A DNA stretch of 64,000 nucleotides from Margaritifera margaritifera (GCA_029931535.1 JAQPZY010001688.1:2024501-2088500); one strand, 5' to 3'; shown: positions 39,397-51,417, numbered from the stretch's first letter. A program made the numbers and translations. The notes: generated by a model from the letters alone, not told the origin.

Positions 39397-39684
39397 CTAA
39401 AAAAAGACATCCAAAATGAGTTTTTCTTCTACAGATATTATTGCAATTTTAGGGCTGGAAAAATTTCAAAATATTCTACTTGCCCATAATCAACATTTCC
39501 TTTAAAAGGCACAAAAGTATGCAAATTTCCTTTAAAAGGCACAAAAGCATGCAAATTACGTTTATATTTTATGTAAAATTATGTGCAAAAATATATTTTA
39601 CTTGTCCAGCAAATGTTTCAAATTGTCCATCACTGCCAAACAAGGGACTGTTCCCCTCAGGTGGCAGGGGATAGTTTCGTAAAC

Positions 39685-40010
39685 TGGCCCTTGTCAAATT
39701 TCTTAACTTAAGGCTATGATGTGACTTTTTCAGCTATTATTGTTTAATAATTAAAAATATGGATACATTTGTGAATTGGGTGTTTCGGGCTTGTGTTGTT
39801 CTTGAAACTAATGTAAAGTATGTACACCTCCCCCAGTTACTACACAGTATGTAGACAGTGAAATACCAATAGTTGGCTAGGAAGCAGAGCTAGCCACCCA
39901 TAGCAGTAGACACGTTGGTTCAAGGCAAGTATAATATCTCAAAAACGACCTGAATGGCAATTATTTTGAATTGCATCAAGCTGTTTAATACACGCTGTTT
40001 TTCAAAATTA
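39685..40010. repeat. Dispersed repeat F, copy 1
   Basis: It matches 50145-50460: cagctattattgtttaataa, gttgttcttgaaact, ggctaggaagcagag, ggttcaaggcaagta and attttgaattgcatcaag. Confidence 0.85.
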
Positions 40011-41144
40011 TCACCTAGGGAAATGGCTCGCATTTGCATTGTGAGCATCAGTTTGTGTCATGAAAAATGCATGTATAAATTTGGGTTTGTGGTGCATAAA
40101 CTTCTTTTGCTATGAACTTCCATTGACTTATCAGGTCAAGTTAATGATATTCCTGTTTTGTTTTATTATAGCTATCCAAATATATGGACCTTTTTGACAT
40201 CACTTGTGTATATTATTTTTTTATGCAATTTTATATTAGGCAGGTGGATGCAGCATTAAATTTGTGCATAAAAACTGTCCCTTGCACCCTCATGAACTTT
40301 GTTTTCAAACATTACTGAGTTCTCTCCCTTTCATTTTGTTGTCCTGTAAAGATGTGCATTTTTCTCTAGCTATAATTGTTAATTATGTCATAAAACACAT
40401 GATATCTTACAAAATGCATAACAATATCCACAAATCATGTTAAACTTAGCCCATAAAGCCCATAATAATCCCATGAAGTATATTTTTTGCTTGCTGATGT
40501 ACTACTGAAAAAAGAACATCTTCTAAGATTTTCATACATGTATGTGTATGGAATTTCTGTTCATCAGAAAGCAATTGTACTGCAGATGAAAAAAAACAAA
40601 ACTGGGGGGTTATATTGTGACACATGTAGATAACAGGTAAATTATATTTTCTCCTATACAGTACTGATCTGCATAGTCTTTTCATTTTGATTCTATATAA
40701 AGTAAGAAATTATCAAACTACTGCTGTATGCCCCCCAAAATTGTGCCCAGGATTATTTTCAAGCTAGAGTCCTGCAAATGTTTTTCAGCTCCAGGATTTT
40801 TAAGTAAAATAATGTCTTAAACTATGAAATTTTGGGGAATCATTCTACTAGACAAATGACTGCAATAATTATCAACATAAAATGGCTGCAAACTTTCCAG
40901 ACCTGCACTAATACTGACCTTCAATAGAAAGGTGCACAAATTATCAATCAGTACTCCAACAACATACTGTGACAATATGATAAGTTTGAGGGTCTATGAA
41001 GCTTCTCATTCACTGAAACAAAGGTCTATAATTGCTGAATTGCAATATTTACGGAACAAGATGCCCAAGTGGGCCTGAGATCTCTCACCTGACCAACATC
41101 TAGCTCAAAGCTAATGCCAGGGCAATTGGCCAAGAAATATGTAT
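40011..41144. other. Unannotated intron sequence
   Basis: Nothing recognised between dispersed repeat F and the degraded SINE. Confidence 0.5.
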
Positions 41145-41312
41145 TATTTTGGTTTGGTTTGGTGTTTTATGGCACAGCAACACAAGTAGGATTATTTCAT
41201 GCCAAGGCAATTAGAGTAAAGTGCCTTGCCCAAAGATACACCACCGCAGCCGACCCAGACTGTTCCGATAGTAGTATTTAAACTCACACCCCACTGGTCA
41301 CAAGTCATCCTG
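41145..41312 (-). mobile_element. Degraded SINE of the same type, tail-complete
   Basis: In reverse complement it has gggcaaggcactttactc and a tail gctgtgccataaaacaccaa accaaacc, typical of molluscan/metazoan SINE 3' ends. The tRNA-like head is eroded. Confidence 0.6.
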
Positions 41313-41319
41313 ACAATAA

Positions 41320-42400
41320 TATTTTTTTGGTAATGGCAGCCACACTGGATGGCAGATTGACATCATTTGTGCAAACTCAAAATGCCTTAATGCCAAGATG
41401 CTTTCTGTAAATTTGGTCAACTTCTTTAGGCAAATGTTTGAGAAAAAGTCATTCAAATGTTTGAGAAAAAGTCATTCAAATGTTTGAGAAAAAGTCATTC
41501 AAATGTTTGAGAAAAAGTCATTCAAATGTTTGAGAAAAAGTCATTCAAATGCTTGAGAAAAAGTCATTCAAATGTTGGTCTACACAGACTAACAGTGACC
41601 TTATTTAATAGTGGCTTGCATCATTTGTACAAAAATTGAAAGGCTTCATGCAAGAATGCTGTCAAAAATGGGCAACTTTTTGTAGAAGATGTCATTCAGA
41701 GGTTTTTCAAAACATTTTTTAACAGTGACCATATTTGATGACATTGTCATCAGTTGTACAATTTGAAAGACCTTAATCCCAGAATGTATTCTGTCAAATT
41801 TGGTCAAATTTATGTTCAGCAGTTTGTGCAAAGAAGTTATATAAAGTTTTTTCTCTTTTTAGTAATGGGTGACATATATGATGATGGATTGGCATCATCC
41901 ATATAAATATCAAAGATCTTCGTGCCTGGACACTTTTATTTCAATATGGTACAATCCAACTCAGCATGCAGATTTTGAAACGATATTATAGTAAAATATG
42001 TGTACCAAATTTCATAGAGATATCTCGAATAACGAAAGACACATCTATATCACTAGTAAAACATGTGTACCGAATTTCGTAGAGATATCTCTTTTCTTTT
42101 TCAGTATTTAATGGTGGATCAACATCATTTGCACAAATTTAAAAGGCCTTTATGCCAGAATTCTATCAGTCAAATTTTGTACAATTTCTGTTAAGCAGTT
42201 TTTGAGGAGTTATTTGAAAGCTTTTCTATTTTTAGCGATGGCATATTTGATGGCAGGTCAACATTATTTGAACAATTTTAAAGACTTCTATACCAAGATT
42301 CATTCTGTAAAATTTGGTTTAATTCTGTTCAGAGTTTTTGTGAAAAAATTTTTTTAATGTTGTCCTCTTTGTAGTAATGGTATCCATGTTTGATAATGGC
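41320..42400. repeat. Degenerate ~140-bp tandem array
   Basis: Repeating phrases: ggcagattgacatcattt, aaggccttaatgccag, aatttggtcaatttctgtt and tcagcagttt. One extra unit lies at 47640-47770. The 'gcagattg[a/g]ca' phrase resembles part of the 'pearl-like' core. Confidence 0.7.
41431..41575. repeat. 23-bp minisatellite, 6 units, inside the ~140-bp array
   Basis: The unit is aaatgtttgagaaaaagtca ttc, grown from one segment of the surrounding unit. Confidence 0.95.
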
Positions 42401-42530
42401 AGAATCTATTCTAGAAAGTATGATTTTTTCATGATAACTTCTATAAAAAAAATCAATAAAATGCATAAAATGTGCACGATACTTTCAAACTCTTCCTTTA
42501 TATGTACATTAAATCACTCCTATATTTAGC
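42398..42530. mobile_element. Short TIR MITE family B, copy 3 (3' end missing or diverged)
   Basis: It starts gaatctattctagaaagtat and shares aatgcataaaatgtgcacga with the family. The right terminal repeat is not recognisable. Confidence 0.45.
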
Positions 42531-43479
42531 TGACCATGAAATCTTGATCAGTAAGATGCTTTCTGAAGAAATTTTTCCAATACTGTTCATCACAGATGTC
42601 ATAAAAACAACTGTTTACAAGGTTTCTCTTATGGCAAGTTGATCAAAAAATTGTAACTGAACATGTTACGGAATAGTGAGAAAAAAATTCCCAATGTACT
42701 ACTCCAAGGATATAATGTTATGAAATCACTCACAATTCCTTAACATCACAAGTCCTTAACATCACCAGTGATGCAAACTCATGAACATGCTTATCAGGAA
42801 TCCTAGCATTAACTTTTCGTAATCAAGGCAGCCTGTCCATAATGGACATCACGTTCACTAAATGTGACAAACATCAGCTATCATATTTCATCTTCCTATA
42901 AGCCTAAGCATATCTGTACACAGTCCGTAACAATTAAGGTCCAATAAGAATAAATGGTGTATCCATTTCTCCAATTGCTGAACCATGAACTCATTCAAGA
43001 TTTGGGCCAAAACAATATATAATTCAACATAAATATTAGTTTTCTTCATGAATTATCTGCATCTTTCTTCTCTCTTCATCTCTGCTGCCATTTTTCAACT
43101 ACTGACAGTCTAATCGACTGGTTTCTTGTTATCTCCATCCTTTTTTTTACATAGAGAAAATAAATGTTGTACACAATTCCATCATCTTGTTTAAGAAGTA
43201 CTTTTCTCCATAGCCATGTCCATATAGAAAACTCCCATTCAAAATTTACCGCAAACATTTTTGACTTTCCATAATTTTGTCAAAATAATTCATAATTTGA
43301 AATTTTCACTAAAAATGCATAATAAAATTCTGCACAATCCAGAATGGTTGGAATCCCTGCATCATTAATGCAATATGCTGATTTATCACACAACTCATGA
43401 TGTTGGGTCAGCCAATACAAAATAAAATCATCACACAGAAATCATGCAGTAATAAAACAAGGCCAGGGCCTGCATGTCG

Positions 43480-44290
43480 AGTCCACAATCAAAGTATTGC
43501 GGTAAAACATGTGATCTTGACCCCGAGGTCAAAAGGCTGAGGGAGCATTTCACAGAATGAATCATCTTATCTTCATCATTATTCGGGCCCCGGGTGTCTG
43601 AGTGGTCTAAGGCGCTTGCCTTTACAGATCACTCACATCTCACCTCTGTCAGCATGGGTTCGAATCTCAGCTCAGCCATTGTGGGTATGTGAGAAAGCTT
43701 GCCAGTAGCTTCCAGTGGGTTCGTAGTTCTTCCATGGGTTTTCCTGGGTTCTTCCTCCACCAAATATGCTGGCCACCATGTATAGCCTATCATGTGCTGA
43801 AAAATGGCGTTAAACCCACATAACACACAAACTTCATCATTATTTACCCTAAATACGAAGAAAATCCATCAAGAGGTTATGGAAATATAAACAAATGAAA
43901 AAACTTCAACCACAACCATAATGCAAATTTTTGTGTACTGTAACCTTGACACCCCAAGGTCAAAGTGGAAGTGTGTGTGTCGCAGAATAAATTCTCTTAG
44001 CTTCAAAATGATTCATGCCAAGTATGTTGATCATCTATCAAGGAGTTTAGGAAATATAAGCAAATTAAAAACTGTAACCAAAATCCCAAATACAAATTTT
44101 CTAAAACTAAGACCTTGACCCCAAGGTAAAAGGGGCAGGCAAGCATGTCATATAATGAATTGTCTTAGCTTCATAATAATTCATGCCATGAATGATGAGA
44201 ATCTATGAAGGAGTTTAAGAAATATATGCAAATGAAAAACTTGACAATAATCATAACAAACTGTTGAAGACAATGAAGCCGCCAGCAGAA
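43480..44290. repeat. ~170-bp tandem array, 3 units, split by the SINE
   Basis: Each unit has accttgaccccaaggtcaaa, agaatgaattgtcttagctt, attcatgcca and gagtttaggaaatata. Removing the 261-bp SINE plus one duplication restores a regular spacing. Confidence 0.8.
43584..43831 (+). mobile_element. tRNA-derived SINE, full copy with target duplication
   Basis: The head resembles tRNA-Leu/Ser: A box TGGTCTAAGGCG (43603-43614) and B box GGTTCGAATCTC (43657-43668). A body follows, then tail gaaaaatggcgttaaaccca with an A/C-rich end. A perfect 13-bp duplication cttcatcattatt flanks it (43571-43583 and 43832-43844). It has no anticodon-arm integrity for a working tRNA. Confidence 0.9.
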
Positions 44291-44369
44291 AAGTGTCTGC
44301 TCTATCTCACTTCTCACTAATGTGGGATCAACAAAAATCCTCTCATTGTTCAGTCAGCTTAGCACTTAC

Positions 44370-44558
44370 CCATTGATGTTATCTTTTTGACCTCAGCTTC
44401 ACCTTGATATTCATTCTGCTGCACTTCATCCCTGTCTGGATCTAAATTGCACAGGTTACCATGGCAACAGCAAAAAGTGAGGTTCTTTGTGGACAAGTGT
44501 GAAGCCTCCAACTGGCAATTATCAACTGTACAGGTACTGTTATACTCAATCCAACATC
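44370..44558 (-). CDS. BMPR2: Type II TGF-beta superfamily receptor (BMPR2-like), coding exon 3: C-terminal half of ectodomain
   Basis: This 189-bp exon has phase 1 at both ends. The acceptor is TTTATTCCAG|GATGTTGG and the donor ATGG|GTAAGT. The junction rebuilds VVLQ-GCWIEYN, matching the conserved Q-GCW join of type II receptors. Seven cysteines follow: GCW, STC, DNC, FCCC and LCN, giving ten in the ectodomain, the usual type II number. FCCCHGNLCN is the diagnostic type II signature. Sequons NST and NLT are present. After LCN comes an acidic and polar juxtamembrane stretch (LDPDRDEVQQNEYQ) before the donor. No transmembrane or kinase exon was recognised between here and position 1, so the gene is partial in this window. 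With exons 1 and 2 the coding total is 460 bp, or 153 codons plus one base. Confidence 0.92.
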
Positions 44559-47291
44559 CTGGAATAAACAAAAATATAAATAAACACTGTAAATTTACTA
44601 TGGTTGTTTTTTTTAGTGTACCAATGTTCATTATTTTCACTAAGGATTCCTTCCACAATCCACAGATTTAAGTACTGACGAAAAAATGACATTTTTCACA
44701 AAACCTTCAAAATTGATACTCGTAAAAATAAATGAATTTATGGTACATAAATAACCAGGTGAAAAAATTAAAGGTCCCAAGAAACAATATTTCTCACTTT
44801 TAAATAGTGCTACAATATATCCTCCACAAAAAATATTTATCACGAAATGTATTTTAAAAATGTTTTACTACAAAATCTTCACAAAAATCTTTACTACCAA
44901 ATCTTCTGAATTTTTTTAACCCTAATGATGATAATGCTGCTACCATCATGATTAGAAAAGTGACAGTGATCATATTTGGTATATATTCTGGGGTCTCAAT
45001 AGAAGCCAGTAGCATGGTTCATTTTCGGCTACTCCCTTGCGCCAATGGTGCTTTTTTTCATCTTTTGCACAATTCTGTGGTGCCCATAAGATACATAAAT
45101 AAGACCCAAGAAAATAAAGATAGAAGATCGTCATGGTAAATTTTAAACTAACTGAATTGAGTGCATCCCAAGCTTACTAAAAAGAATGTCTTCATAGCCA
45201 AAGAAGAAGACTATCAATTTCATTGGCTGACAGAAATTTCTTACCGATTTTGATTACTTTGGGCACCAACCATGAGCACATGGTTGATGATCATTGACAG
45301 AAAATGTAAAGAAGAAAAGATGAAATCTTCAGAAAAACCACTGCTGCATTTATTCTGAAAGTAGCGTACAGGGAAGACAAAATGTGGACGCAAATGTCCA
45401 AAATAAATTCTAGTGGGGAATGGTTACTCGAGCATGAGGAATTCAGATTCCAGTATGGAATGCTCATGACAGGGGAGGCTGATAATGATCACAGCTACTC
45501 AGGTTGTGGATTTATTCACTGCTTCAATAAATATTCGCTTTTCCAGCTTTATATACACTGAAACAGTCACTGAGTCAGATTACTGCGCAGTTTGCTACAA
45601 TTTCCTTGTCCACTAAAATAACCCTGTCCTTAACAGTGGACAAAAAATGCCATGTTGATATGCCCATCCATCCTGGAGAATTAGTGACAATATTTTCAAT
45701 ATGTTCAATGTAGCAGCCATATTTGAGGTCTGATTGGCACCATTTTCTTTTAGAACTAACTAGATATCATAATTAGTCTACTGGTGAAAACCACATGTCG
45801 ATATGACTTTCCATTTAGGAGGAGTAGCAATAACAAGATCAAGATGGCTGTCATCGTGGCCATACTGGGTTGTCAGATTGGCACCATTTTCATTTAGTAC
45901 AAACTAGACATCATATGAAGTCTTCTGGTGGAATCCCAACACTGATGTGACTTTCCATCTAGATGGACTAGCGACAAGATTTTCAAGATGGCCATTGTAA
46001 TGGCCATATTGGATATCAGATCAGCACAATTGATATACAAGACCCACAAGACATCTTAAGAAGTCCTCTGGTGAAAACCCATGCTGATATGACTCTCTTC
46101 AGAAGGAGTAGCAATAACAAGATTTTCAAGATGGCCAATGTGGTTGCCATATTAGATGTCAGATCGGCACCATTTTCATTTATGACCAAACAGACATCAT
46201 TAGAAGTCTTCTGGTGAAAATCCATGTCAATATGACTTTCCATTTAGGAGGAGTAGCAATAAAATTTTCAAGATGGCTGCTGTGGTGGCCATATTGGACA
46301 TCAGATTAGCACCATTTTCATTTAAGACCAACTAGACATCATAAAAATTCTTTTAGTGAAAACCCCCATGTTGATATGACCATCAATTCCGAAGTAGCGA
46401 CAACAAGATTTTCAAGATGGCTGCTGTAGTGGCTATACTGAATGTCTGAGCAATGCCATTTTTATTTAGGACCAACTAGACTTTATGATGAATGTGTGTG
46501 TGTGTAAAGTTGCATGGCAATCCTCCAAGTAGTTTAGAAGGAGTAGCGATAAAAAAATTTTCAGAACAGATGGACGTCAAATGACTGACAACACACGACA
46601 GGCCATCCCATAAGCTCTTCTGGTCTATGACCAGCAAGGCTAAATACAAGTGTTCTGAAGAAGACAGTGACCAGCCTGTAAACGGCATTATGATGTAGCT
46701 TACTGCTTATGCAAGTGAGATAGCAATTCAAGCGTATAAACTTTAGGCATATTGTAATGCTGTGCCAAAATTTTGGTTGAATACAGCAACTTGTGTAGAA
46801 TACATATAACTTTTAAAGACTTATTACCTGGATCTTAATATTGTTGTTGAAGATTCCATCACCGCCAGAAAAGTGATACCCATGTTTTCACAGGCTAGAG
46901 ACACACAAACAACAAGATAAAAGCCACCAGAAATATATAATTATTTATATAATTTTTGACCCACTCCACCCCCATTGGCTGCATGCAGGATCCCAAACCT
47001 TTGTGGCTAGATACATGTTCTCATTGTTGTGAAACATCTTGCCACACTGGATTACACTCCCACCACTGGCACTGACACAGACCCATATGTTCATGAACCA
47101 AACCACTGTTGTCATCCAATCAGCCTTGTAAATGATCATCCTACATTATGTTCACCCTCTCCCTATCATTGAAATGGAGTTCAGGTTAAAAAAAGATCTG
47201 ACAGATGGATGGAACTATAGATGGAACTATAGATGGACATGACCACTGAAAATGTATCCGCAAAATGCAGATATAATGAAAATGAATTTAC
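44559..47291 (-). other. Intron 2 of the BMPR2-like gene
   Basis: Bounded by donor GTAAAT (47291) and acceptor TTCCAG (44559), about 2.7 kb. Positions 44559-45648 show only AT-rich sequence. 45649-46635 is a 'pearl-like' core-repeat element. 46636-47291 shows nothing recognised apart from a short duplicated phrase 'gatggaactata' near 47209-47232. Confidence 0.85.
45649..46635 (+). mobile_element. 'Pearl-like' core-repeat element, copy 4 (left end missing)
   Basis: About six core units of about 143 bp begin at ccatgttgatatgcccatcc. The right end has ggacgtcaaatgactgacaa and ctcttctggtctatgaccag. Each unit carries a 'tcaagatggc' motif. It lies in intron 2 of the receptor gene. Confidence 0.7.
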
Positions 47292-47498
47292 CTTGCAATA
47301 CAACACTCAGCAGACCATTTCCATTCTTCAACCATGCTGTATAACAGTTATAGTGGTTGTATCCTGGACCACAACGTTCTGTGTTGTTCACTAGATACGG
47401 GATGTGAGTATATGAGAAGGTGGTGCCATTAGCGTAGAATTTATAACGATCATCTCTATAAGCACAATATGTATATTCTTCTGTCTCCTCAGGTACAC
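47292..47498 (-). CDS. BMPR2: Type II TGF-beta superfamily receptor (BMPR2-like), coding exon 2: N-terminal half of ectodomain
   Basis: This 207-bp exon has phase 1 at both ends. The acceptor is TTTCAG|GTGTACC and the donor CAAG|GTAAAT. It encodes the first half of the three-finger ligand-binding ectodomain. Three cysteines are visible, in CAYRDD, ERCG and NCYTAW. CYTAW corresponds to the conserved C-(F/Y)-x-x-W of ACVR2/BMPR2. Two N-glycosylation sequons (NGT and NNT) are present. The exon ends ...LLSVVLQ, equivalent to the end of the matching exon in vertebrate type II receptors, just before the GCW block. About 30 residues separate the first two cysteines, closer to BMPR2 (about 25) than ACVR2 (about 19) as I recall those proteins. 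The acceptor is preceded by an (AT)n tract rather than a long pyrimidine tract, but the in-frame joins on both sides make the exon firm. Confidence 0.88.
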
Positions 47499-47784
47499 CT
47501 GAAATATATATATATATATTTAAGCATCCCACACTAGCATGAATGGATCTGGATTTAAATATTAATGCTGATTAGCCACAATTCTCAGACCCAACAATAT
47601 GCCAGGGATAGATACATGTAAGTCAGAACCATCTCAGACAAATTCAATAATGGTGGCCATGTTTGATGGCAGAATGGCATTTGTACTAACTTGGAAGGTT
47701 TTGATGCCAGAATACTCTTTGTAAAATTTGGTTCAAATATGTTATTATAATAAGTGTTGTTTTTTAAGAAGTCAAAACTAACCA

Positions 47785-47952
47785 GTCATGGTCTATTGTA
47801 TAACATACGATTGGAGTCATGCCAAACAATCAACGTAACACATGAAAATCATGCATGATATTTTCAGGTCCGAAAAATTTCCCCTTTTTTCACATGAGCG
47901 GGGAGTGGGGTGGATTTTCTTCCTAATTTTTCAGTAATAGAATAGAACCTGG
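47785..47952. mobile_element. Short TIR MITE family B, copy 4
   Basis: It starts catggtctattgtataacat and ends gtaatagaatagaacctgg. Between them it keeps the aaaatttccccttttttcac tract. The terminal inverted pair ggtctatt/aatagaacc is visible. Confidence 0.5.
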
Positions 47953-50144
47953 CAAGTTTTACTACCTGAACAATGAAAGACAGCCAACACAAACACATCC
48001 AATTAGTTTTATTATTTTGGATAGAAAGGATTTATTCTACTATCCAATAAAATTTATATGTGATAAAAAAGAAAACTTTTACATTTATAAATTTCATTAA
48101 AATATCCATGCTGGAAAATTTAGTACAAGTCAATTTTCATATTTTTCCTGCCATAGTGATTGCAGTAATAGATTAATTGCCACCTAAAACTTTAGAATAA
48201 AATCTCTACAATTATGATAACACTCTAGACAGGATTGGAAGGCATCAAGTAAATGCATAGTCTTCTTACAATGAACAGATCCCCTTGGAGGCAGGTTTCA
48301 TGCCAGTCAACCATAACCATTACACACCCGAATTTTATCAGTACCTGACCAATGCAGTTGCAGGCTAGGTGTGAACCATTACATAATTACATTGTGCTGG
48401 CAGGGGTTACATTACCAGGCAAAGTGGGCAACTCTAAACTTTGCCTTTTTCTATTAGGAAAGTGAAAACGACTTCGCCCTGTGATTTCTTTGACGTAAAT
48501 TGAGTGACAATAGTTTATGGTTTTTTAAATGCTCCCTTGACCCAAGTAACTCCGTGAGGTAAGCTCCAGGCAAAATGAATTTCATGCAGGTGTTGATATA
48601 ACTGGCCAAGAAAACGAACTTTTGCACATTCGCAGGCATGTGTTTTAATAGCTAATTGACCATTAACCCTTTCCCACTGCAATTTGTTTTTATGAAAAAT
48701 AGAATCGGTGAAAGCACTTTCTAAATATATTTACTGAAGATTTTAACTGCCGTGCTTGCATTATTTTCTTTGTAAAAATCAGTCTGAAACCATAAAGTGA
48801 ACATGTCAAGAGATAATAATGGCAGACATTGCTGTGTCTAGGACGTACCTACCTCTTCATTAAACTGTCTCTTTTCATAATTCACTGGGCACACAAATTA
48901 ATGAAAATACTCAATTGGTAGAAAGCAAAGTCTAAATATTATGTGACAGAAGATTTAGCCTAAAAATAAATTTTTGTTTACATCAGAAACATATGGGATA
49001 CTGCTATTGTTGTGGAATTTGAAAAGCACTGTAAGGTCAAGGTTGTTTTCTTACATCACTCATTTTTTGTAAAAAAACAAAAAAACCAGCAAAGCAAATA
49101 ATATCCAACCAATGCACAATGTTATTACGAATATGTAGACAAATATTAAAAGCATAAATTTGCAATCCTATCTATGGATTGTTGCACCAAAGCTACAAAG
49201 TGTGAGTGGTAATATTAAGAAAATCCCCGTTTCTAAAAATAAATGCACCCACTTGGCATGCATGGAGCCATATTTGTTCTTTGCTGTGTGCCGATTCAGT
49301 TGGAAAGAAGGATCTGGTTCATTCATATACCCATGTTAATGATTCAGTTCATCGTTAATGAATACCTACGGCCATGTTTTTTCAGAAACAATGAAATTAA
49401 ATGTCAAAGTTTTGATGTTATTAAATGGTCGGTCCGTTACTTAATGTTTATGTGTGATTGGTCTCTACACCATGTATTTTTGGCCTTGTAACTTTATATG
49501 AGCACACGAGAAACAATATATTGCAATTAATTTTAACTGATAGGAGTACCTAGCTTACATCATTGTAATTAAAAACAGGTATAAATAGTTAATCAACTGC
49601 CACTAGAACGAGCAATGTAATTTTTACACTTTTCAAAACTTTACCACAAATTTACAATGGCAATGCTATATAATTTCTCTTAAGTTTATCTTGTTCATAA
49701 TATTTTTTATTCTTGCACACAACATGGGACAATTTTCCAGGCTTTGAAGCCGTCTGCCAACCATGCAAGTTTGTGCATTCACTACTGCCCCTCAAATTAT
49801 TGTAAATTTCTTTAATTAATATCAGTTTCTTTCAGCACAAAAGCATTCTGAGTTAAACAGTATGTAAAATTTTTCTTCCTGCAGTGACTGTGATAAATGT
49901 TGTACTTGCTGTTAAATTACTCAAAATATCTTGATTAAAGTTCACTGATAGGCAATTTTATGGAACCGTGCGACCATCCAATATTAAGTTTACAAAATTA
50001 TATAAATCAAGTACAAATCATATACAGTGCAGTAATCAAACTGACACATCCTTAGCAAGGGGTGAATTATGACATTTCTATGTTCAACTGATGCCAATTA
50101 GCAAGTGCAATCAAAACAAATCAAAGATAGCAGAGAATAGTTTT
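47953..50144. other. Unannotated intron 1 sequence
   Basis: No repeat or coding feature is supported. The 82-codon ORF at 49243-49491 has no recognised motif. Confidence 0.5.
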
Positions 50145-50460
50145 TTTTAATTGGCTCTTGTCCACATTCTTAATTTAATGCCATTATGTGATTTATTCAG
50201 CTATTATTGAGTAATAATTAAAGATAGGACATATTCGTGAATTAGATGTTGTTCTTGAACTGATATAAGGCCTGTACACATCCCATAGTAACTTAACAGT
50301 ATCTAAACACTTAAATATCAATAGTCAGCTAGGAAGCAGAGTTATAGCCTCCTGTAGCAGCAGACATACTGGGTTCAAGGCAAGTAAAATATCTTTAAAA
50401 AAATAGCCTGGATGGCAACTATTTTGAATTGCATTAAGTTGTTTAGTAAGGCCACAAACA
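50145..50460. repeat. Dispersed repeat F, copy 2
   Basis: Same orientation as 39685-40010, moderately diverged. No terminal repeats or coding capacity were seen, so the type is unknown. Confidence 0.85.
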
Positions 50461-51417
50461 TTCACACTTGTAAATGACTTAATTTAGTTTACTGCCTGAA
50501 ATGTTTACAAAATCTGTCACCGTGCAAACAAATTTGCATGTGGCTGTTAGTGACACAGGAACTACCAGCTGTAAATAAATGATACATCTCCAGATCTCTA
50601 CCTAAGAGAGGTTTGTAAGATTGTTCTGTTAATTATTTTCTAAAGGTATGGATTTTTCACATAGAAGGTGGCATATCTAGCAAAAAGATGAAGTTGATGA
50701 GAACTGGTTGTACTGCACATTACACAGCAGGTTTATTTACTGATCTTACTGAAAGCTATCACAGGGCTGAGCAAATCCCATAGCCAGATGTCCTGGACTA
50801 TTCATTTTCGAAGTCGGGCAAGTAAAATTTTCCAAGTTGCTAGTCCGGAACAAGTGCTTTTTTCCTTTTCTAAAAAAGGCAGGCAAGTGCTTATTTTCAT
50901 GACACAATCACGTTATCTACTTTTATCTGGCCATTAATGCCCTCCAGGCATAATGAATGCTTGATTTTACCCCTCTCCATGTATTTGTTCACATCCTGTA
51001 TCACTCCTGCTGGTAATCATTGATAAGTGTTGCATGTGTACACATTCTATTACTGCTTGACTGCATATTGGGCTAAGCGACCAAAGTATTGGAAAATCAA
51101 AACACGTGAAACAAAATAAAGCCGGTATGATTAATTAGCAGTGTTTACTAAAACTGAATCCTCACAAACAACATACACTTTGATTTTAATCCAGCGAGTC
51201 GTTCCAATTAAATTAATGAAAGGCACTTTACCAACATTAGTGGCGGTTACCTTTATGAAGTGATTAAATGGCAGCAATGAATCTTTAAGTTTTAATTGAT
51301 TATACAGGGGATTAACTTCCATGCCGACATTGTGTTTGAAGCACACAAAAATGAATTGCGCTAATTAAGGAGCTGTCTCTGTTCACAAGATGTATGTTAT
51401 GATCACTTTAGAAGTAG

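Larger units (their letters stand above)
1..44369 (-). other. Intron 3 of the BMPR2-like gene (partial, open at the window edge)
   Basis: The donor GTAAGT at 44369 starts an intron whose acceptor I could not find. I looked for minus-strand coding blocks with type II kinase motifs (HRD, DFG, APE) and for a transmembrane exon and saw none. A small exon could be missed by eye, so the 44-kb length is an inference. The interval holds repeats listed separately. No protein-coding gene on either strand could be supported in it. Confidence 0.6.

Noticed and set aside
38541..39400. Several 60-170-codon ORFs on both strands (hydrophobic IIQYVSICVGIYW type)
   Set aside because: Products of the 46-47-bp minisatellite. 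The apparent membrane segments are translation of repeat DNA.
43603..43668. tRNA gene
   Set aside because: A and B boxes are present, but the arms do not make a full cloverleaf and the sequence continues into a SINE body with a flanking duplication.
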